Source: Gallionella sp. UBA4737 (GTDB taxonomy: Bacteria > Pseudomonadota > Gammaproteobacteria > Burkholderiales > Gallionellaceae). Taken from it: a stretch of DNA of 9,581 nucleotides. The DNA is taken from assembly GCA_002403995.1 (NCBI GenBank), contig DHIV01000019.1:4486-14066 (forward strand), read 5' to 3'. Shown here piece after piece: positions 6,617 through 9,581 of the stretch (its first letter is position 1; each line of letters starts with the position of its first letter). The notes beneath the pieces are model-generated. The model worked only from the letters and a program-made list of their open reading frames with translations. It had not been told where the DNA came from and did not search any database. The position numbers and the translations under genes are program-made.

Positions 6617-6636
6617 CCGTGCACTTGAAGTGTCGG
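6617..6636 (+). terminator. Possible weak hairpin terminator after hypD
   Basis: CCG-T-GCACT pairs with AGTGT-CGG around a TGA loop, giving eight pairs with one bulged T and one G-U pair, starting 15 bases after the hypD stop codon. The following bases (GCAATTTGTATT) are only moderately T-rich, so termination strength is doubtful. Confidence 0.3.
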
Positions 6637-6736
6637 GCAATTTGTATTAACAATTCCGAGGGTGGCGTTATATAGACTACGATGACTGACCGCTTTTGCG
6701 CAGGATATCTACTATCATGATGTTCTGGTTAGTGCC

Positions 6737-6896
6737 GATTCAGTTGAAAAACTCTTTTTGGCGGTTCTAAAATCACCGCTTAAAAAACACTGACCTCATA
6801 GAACGCGCTACGATCGACAAACGCTGTCCGGTTAGTGGTTTGATGACTCCCCAAATTCTGTCTGAAATGGTGCTGAAAGAGTTTTGCAACAGAATA
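6737..6896. mobile_element. MITE-like element or insertion-sequence remnant with 20-bp inverted repeats
   Basis: The left arm (6738-6757, ATTCAGTTG then AAAAACTCTTT) and right arm (6876-6895, AAAGAGTTTTG then CAACAGAAT) are inverted repeats matching at 18 of 20 positions. The 118-bp interior holds no transposase frame. TGCC flanks both ends (6733-6736 and 6897-6900), one base outside the element, and could be a 4-bp target duplication, though four bases can match by chance. An internal hairpin (6761-6765 with 6775-6779) is flanked by T and A tracts. The size and structure fit a non-autonomous miniature element or an internally deleted insertion sequence; the parent family was not identified. 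Confidence 0.6.
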
Positions 6897-6948
6897 TGCC
6901 AGAAGCAGACGTTTGCCAAAATCCGAGTTATGCCATCATGCATTGCTT

Positions 6949-7203
6949 ATGAATGAAGTTATTCAATACCTGAAAATGCATGGTGAACGACTCGACAAAG
7001 AGATCGCTGTTGCTACAGGAATCTCACTTGCTGCCGTACGTTTACAATTAGCAGGACTTACTGCTAGACATGAAGTGGTGGCGTGCCAATCGATCAGGTT
7101 TAACAAGGGCAAGAAATCAGAGGGGACTATTTACAGGGTAGCTGGGTATTCACCTCCAGCTTCGCCGGGCAGGAAACCAAAGACACAGTTAAAGCTATCC
7201 TAG
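6949..7203 (+). CDS. Small helix-turn-helix (winged-helix-like) DNA-binding protein
   Basis: An 84-residue protein. Residues 1-9 form a short helix, about 14-40 look like a helix-turn-helix (LDKEIAVATGISLAAVRLQL, where the recognition helix starts near S27), and about 41-65 have the beta-wing pattern (HEVVACQSIRF, then KKSEGTIYRV). A basic Pro/Gly tail GRKPK (74-78) resembles an AT-hook-like DNA contact. The pattern of one helix, HTH and wing fits small MarR/ArsR/FaeA-type winged-helix regulators; no precise family is claimed. The ATG at 6949 is preferred over an in-frame TTG at 6913 because the conserved-looking fold starts there, though no good ribosome-binding site is visible at either. 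The gene begins about 50 bp from the right repeat of the MITE-like element, which may have replaced its native upstream region. It may regulate the downstream transporter. Confidence 0.7.
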   Translation: MNEVIQYLKMHGERLDKEIAVATGISLAAVRLQLAGLTARHEVVACQSIRFNKGKKSEGTIYRVAGYSPPASPGRKPKTQLKLS

Positions 7204-7217
7204 TGTCTCACTTTAAC
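7181..7217 (+). other. Interleaved inverted repeats at the end of the small regulator gene
   Basis: Two complementary pairs interlock: AGACAC (7181-7186) with GTGTCT (7203-7208), and GTTAAAG (7188-7194) with CTTTAAC (7211-7217). In RNA this could form an H-type pseudoknot or two mutually exclusive hairpins spanning the stop codon of the small regulator and the leader of the transporter gene. It may be chance. Confidence 0.35.
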
Positions 7218-7306
7218 GTTGGTAAGGTGCTTAAGGAGCGAGTAAACGGCTCGTCTGATACCTGAGTACTGCAACTAGGCGCTGCGACAGCACACATTCA
7301 CTGAGG

Positions 7307-8512
7307 TTGGGAATAATCACAATAACAAAAAGCAACTTGAGTCATATTCCCGTTGGCGTATGGATACTCGGCTTCGTCAGCATGTCGATGGACATTTCCT
7401 CCGAGATGATCCACAGCCTGCTGCCTATGTTCATGGTCACCACGCTGGGCGCCAGTGTCTTTGCGGTCGGCCTGATTGAAGGGCTGGCCGAATCCACGGC
7501 CCTGATCGTTAAAGTGTTCTCGGGAACCTTGAGTGACTATCTGGGCAAGCGCAAGGGACTTGCCGTATTCGGGTATGCCTTGGGCGCGTTGACCAAGCCG
7601 TTGTTTGCGATGGCCCCAACTATCGGCATTGTGCTTTTTGCCCGTCTGGCGGATCGCGTCGGCAAAGGGATACGTGGTGCACCGCGTGATGCTCTGGTTG
7701 CCGACATCACGCCGCCGCAACTGCGTGGTGCTGCATTCGGGCTACGCCAATCCCTCGACACCGTCGGTGCGTTTCTTGGCCCGCTGCTTGCGGTTGTCTT
7801 GATGCTGCTGTGGGCCAACGACTTCCGGGCGGTGTTCTGGGTTGCTGTGATTCCGGGGTTAATGGCCGTGGCGCTACTCTTTTTCGGCATACGTGAACCC
7901 GAACATCACGAGGGTGGCAAGCGTTCAAATCCGATCCGAAAAGAAAACCTCAAGCGCCTTGGTGCGCCTTACTGGTGGGTGGTTGGGATCGGTGCCGTAT
8001 TCACGCTGGCCCGCTTTAGCGAGGCTTTTCTGGTACTGCGTGCGCAACAGGGGGGTATACCAATCGCATTGGTGCCTCTAGTGATGGTGGCGATGAATCT
8101 GATCTATGCGGCGTCGGCCTACCCATTCGGCAAACTCTCCGACCGCATCAGTCACACCAAGCTGTTGGCGCTTGGTCTGGTCGTCCTGATTGCCTCTGAC
8201 CTGGTACTTGCCACCAACGATCATTGGGGCGTCGTCATAGCCGGTGTCGCCCTGTGGGGCGTTCACATGGGCATCACACAGGGCTTGCTGGCAACGATGG
8301 TCGCCGATACAGCGCCCGCCGACTTGCGCGGCACTGCCTACGGTTTTTTCAATCTGATGAGCGGGATTGCCATGCTGGTCGCCAGCGGAGTGGCCGGATT
8401 GTTGTGGGATCGGCTTGGCGCATCATTCACGTTTTATGCAGGCGCGGCATTTTGCGTTGTTGCGCTTGCTGGTTTGGTTTGGCGCTTCCTGTTTGCCATG
8501 AGGCGATCTTAA
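7307..8512 (+). CDS. Major facilitator superfamily transporter
   Basis: A 401-residue inner-membrane transporter with about 11-12 hydrophobic helices. Motif A of the superfamily is at 73-83 (GTLSDYLGKRK) and repeated in the second half as GKLSDRISHTK, confirming two six-helix halves. RVGKGIRGAPRDALVAD (117-133) is a signature of a bacterial drug/organic-solute efflux-like MFS subgroup. Substrate cannot be told. There is no ATG: the frame opens at TTG 7307 with GAGG directly abutting it, and another TTG lies at 7337. The first helix begins at HIPVGVWILGF, so one of these must be near the true start. Codon use is less GC-biased than the cyd genes. It stands between the small regulator (103 bp upstream) and the PepSY/response regulator operon, all on the plus strand; co-regulation is a guess. 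Confidence 0.92.
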   Translation: MGIITITKSNLSHIPVGVWILGFVSMSMDISSEMIHSLLPMFMVTTLGASVFAVGLIEGLAESTALIVKVFSGTLSDYLGKRKGLAVFGYALGALTKPLFAMAPTIGIVLFARLADRVGKGIRGAPRDALVADITPPQLRGAAFGLRQSLDTVGAFLGPLLAVVLMLLWANDFRAVFWVAVIPGLMAVALLFFGIREPEHHEGGKRSNPIRKENLKRLGAPYWWVVGIGAVFTLARFSEAFLVLRAQQGGIPIALVPLVMVAMNLIYAASAYPFGKLSDRISHTKLLALGLVVLIASDLVLATNDHWGVVIAGVALWGVHMGITQGLLATMVADTAPADLRGTAYGFFNLMSGIAMLVASGVAGLLWDRLGASFTFYAGAAFCVVALAGLVWRFLFAMRRS

Positions 8513-8572
8513 TCAACCGGACCGAATTCCTATACATTACTGGCTACGGTTATATCGGTAGTGTAGTGCAAT

Positions 8573-8606
8573 GTTAAGTCAGCCTTAAGTGTTGGTGTCC
8601 TATCCT
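8573..8606 (+). promoter_or_regulatory. PmrA/QseB-type box with candidate -10 element
   Basis: GTTAAG (8573-8578), five bases, CTTAAG (8584-8589) is a tandem repeat with 11-bp period that fits the published PmrA/QseB-class box (YTTAAK-N5-YTTAAK) except for the first base. A candidate -10 (TATCCT, 8601-8606) lies 11 bases beyond, and the box would overlap the -35 position, as for activators of this class. The operon it precedes encodes a response regulator of the same class. Confidence 0.6.
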
Positions 8607-8614
8607 TGTTCACA

Positions 8615-8632
8615 TGGCGAACATTCTCGCCA
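8615..8632 (+). promoter_or_regulatory. Inverted repeat in the PepSY gene leader
   Basis: TGGCGA (8615-8620) and TCGCCA (8627-8632) pair around a six-base loop, about 23 bases before the PepSY gene ATG. In mRNA it forms a six-pair GC-rich hairpin; in DNA it could be an operator near the transcription start. Confidence 0.35.
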
Positions 8633-8655
8633 CTATGAACATAAAGGATATCGAA

Positions 8656-8964
8656 ATGAAAAAATTAATTGTCGCAACAGGCGCAGTCTGCTTATCTGCA
8701 TTTTTACTTTCAGCCCAAGCCTATACTGGCCAAGAGCTTGCCAAAGATGCCAAAATCAATTTGCAGGAGGCACGCGGGATCGCACTCAAGGCCTTCCCCG
8801 GGAAGATCACCGATGAGGAGTTGGAAAAGGAGAAGGGTGGCAGCGGTTTGCGCTATTCCTTCGACATCAAACGCGGCAAGGCAAGCAAAACCCAGGAAGT
8901 GGGAGTGGATGCCGTGAACGGCAAGTTACTGGAAAATGCCGCTGAAGGCCCGAATCCAGACTAA
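8656..8964 (+). CDS. Secreted PepSY-domain protein
   Basis: A 102-residue periplasmic protein with a clear signal peptide (MKKLIVATGAV...SAQA, predicted cleavage after A22). The rest is one PepSY-type domain: INLQEARGIALKAFPGKI helix (34-51), a charged EELEKEKGG turn, then strands LRYSFDIK and TQEVGVDAVNGKLLE, the last being the common VDAxTGKVL pattern. PepSY domains often sit beside two-component systems and may bind ligands or inhibit proteases; its ligand is unknown. ATG 8656 has AAGGA eight bases ahead; an in-frame ATG at 8614 would put 14 residues before the signal peptide and fall in the leader hairpin, so it is rejected. The stop codon is 15 bases before the response regulator, indicating one operon behind the PmrA/QseB-type box. 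Confidence 0.88.
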   Translation: MKKLIVATGAVCLSAFLLSAQAYTGQELAKDAKINLQEARGIALKAFPGKITDEELEKEKGGSGLRYSFDIKRGKASKTQEVGVDAVNGKLLENAAEGPNPD

Positions 8965-8979
8965 CGGAGAAATATCATC

Positions 8980-9581
8980 ATGCGGCTGTTGGTTGTGGAA
9001 GACGATCAAATGATTGGTGAATCCATGCAGCATGGACTCAAGAAAACCGGCCTTGCCGTTGACTGGGTGCGGGATGGCAAGTCGGCCGAACTTGCTCTCG
9101 GAAACGGCGTATATGACTTGATGATCCTTGATCTTGGTCTGCCACATAAGGGCGGCCTGGAATTGTTGAGTCAGCTACGCCAGCAAGGGAATGATCTGCC
9201 CGTTCTGATCGTCACGGCCCGCGATGCAGTAGATGACAAGGTTGCCGGTTTGAACTGCGGTGCGGACGATTACCTGGTCAAGCCATTTGATTTTGATGAG
9301 CTGAATGCACGAGTGAATGCCATCATGCGCCGGCGTGCTGGCAGGGGCAATCCGGTCATGACTTATGGTCCGTTAACTTTGGACCCCATTGTGCATCAGG
9401 TCACTTATCGCGGGGAACCGGTCGGGCTTTCGGCCAAGGAATTTGCCTTGCTGCGTGCGTTGATGGCTGTGCCGGGTTCTGTCCTGTCCCGCGCCGAACT
9501 GGAAGAAGCACTATACGGTTGGGAAGAAGAGGTGGGCAGCAATGCAGTGGAAGTCCACATCCACAATTTGCGCAACAAGCT
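8980..9581 (+). CDS. OmpR-family response regulator, QseB/PmrA-like (partial, C-terminus beyond right edge)
   Basis: DNA-binding response regulator of a two-component system; 200 residues visible of about 220. The receiver domain (1-115) has the acidic pair D8-D9 in LVVEDDQMIGE, phosphoacceptor D51 in ILDLGLP, T79 in IVTARD, Y98 and K101 in DDYLVKPF. The winged-helix output domain follows from about 125 (YGPLTLDP, then LSAKEFALLRALM and SRAELEEALYGWEEEVGSNAVEVHIHNLRNKL, the recognition helix, ending at the edge). The LYGW and SNAVEVHIHNLRKKL-like segment and LPHKGG after D51 point to the QseB/PmrA/TctD subgroup. ATG 8980 has GGAGA nine bases ahead. A sensor histidine kinase is expected next, outside the window. 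Its predicted box precedes its own operon, suggesting positive autoregulation. Confidence 0.95.
   Translation, partial: MRLLVVEDDQMIGESMQHGLKKTGLAVDWVRDGKSAELALGNGVYDLMILDLGLPHKGGLELLSQLRQQGNDLPVLIVTARDAVDDKVAGLNCGADDYLVKPFDFDELNARVNAIMRRRAGRGNPVMTYGPLTLDPIVHQVTYRGEPVGLSAKEFALLRALMAVPGSVLSRAELEEALYGWEEEVGSNAVEVHIHNLRNK

Larger units (their letters stand above)
6602..6948. other. Gene-free AT-rich stretch after hypD
   Basis: A 347-bp stretch without a convincing gene. It holds a weak hairpin just after hypD (6617-6636) and a roughly 160-bp inverted-repeat element (6737-6896). Composition and short-word content differ from the GC-rich hydrogenase/cyd genes to the left, so this is a likely boundary between the hydrogenase locus and an accessory segment. 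Confidence 0.6.

Noticed and set aside
6755..6788. Hairpin GCGGT/ACCGC flanked by a T tract and an A tract, as a bidirectional terminator
   Set aside because: On either strand the T tract comes before the stem and the A tract after it, the reverse of an intrinsic terminator, so it is only noted as internal structure of the MITE-like element.
7230..7235. CTTAAG upstream of the transporter as a second PmrA/QseB box
   Set aside because: A partner half-site at 11-bp period is missing.

Overview
The window reads as chromosomal DNA of a Gram-negative proteobacterium, most likely a betaproteobacterium. CydA, CydB and CydX closely resemble their proteobacterial counterparts, and the last gene is a QseB/PmrA-type response regulator. 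A Gallionellaceae/Nitrosomonadales-like source is a guess from overall character; nothing here fixes a genus.

Left part (1-2058): a [NiFe]-hydrogenase locus. On the minus strand, running off the left edge, are a maturation endopeptidase of the HyaD/HupD type, a short single-domain HupH/HyaF-like protein (ATGA overlap with the protease) and the first 207 residues of the Tat-exported hydrogenase small subunit. A 28-bp palindromic repeat sits between the last two. HypC is transcribed divergently from the protease across a 154-bp spacer that holds candidate promoters for both directions and two TGTATCAG repeats one helical turn apart.

Middle (2105-6601): a complete cytochrome bd quinol oxidase operon on the minus strand, in the order cydP-like, cydA, cydB, cydX, behind a good sigma70-type promoter. 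It lies between hypC and hypD, two genes whose products form one complex. The layout suggests a functional unit in which a membrane-bound uptake hydrogenase feeds electrons into the quinone pool and the bd oxidase passes them to oxygen, or removes oxygen to protect an enzyme whose small subunit lacks the extra cysteines of the oxygen-tolerant type.

Right part (6602-9581): a compositionally different, accessory-looking stretch. It starts with a roughly 160-bp element bounded by 20-bp imperfect inverted repeats (a MITE or insertion-sequence remnant). Next come a small winged-helix-like DNA-binding protein, a major facilitator superfamily transporter with no ATG start, and a secreted PepSY-domain protein followed by a QseB/PmrA-type response regulator cut by the right edge. 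A near-ideal PmrA/QseB-type box (two TTAAG half-sites with 11-bp period) lies in front of the PepSY gene, suggesting autoregulation of that operon.

No tRNA, rRNA, CRISPR array or intact insertion sequence was seen.
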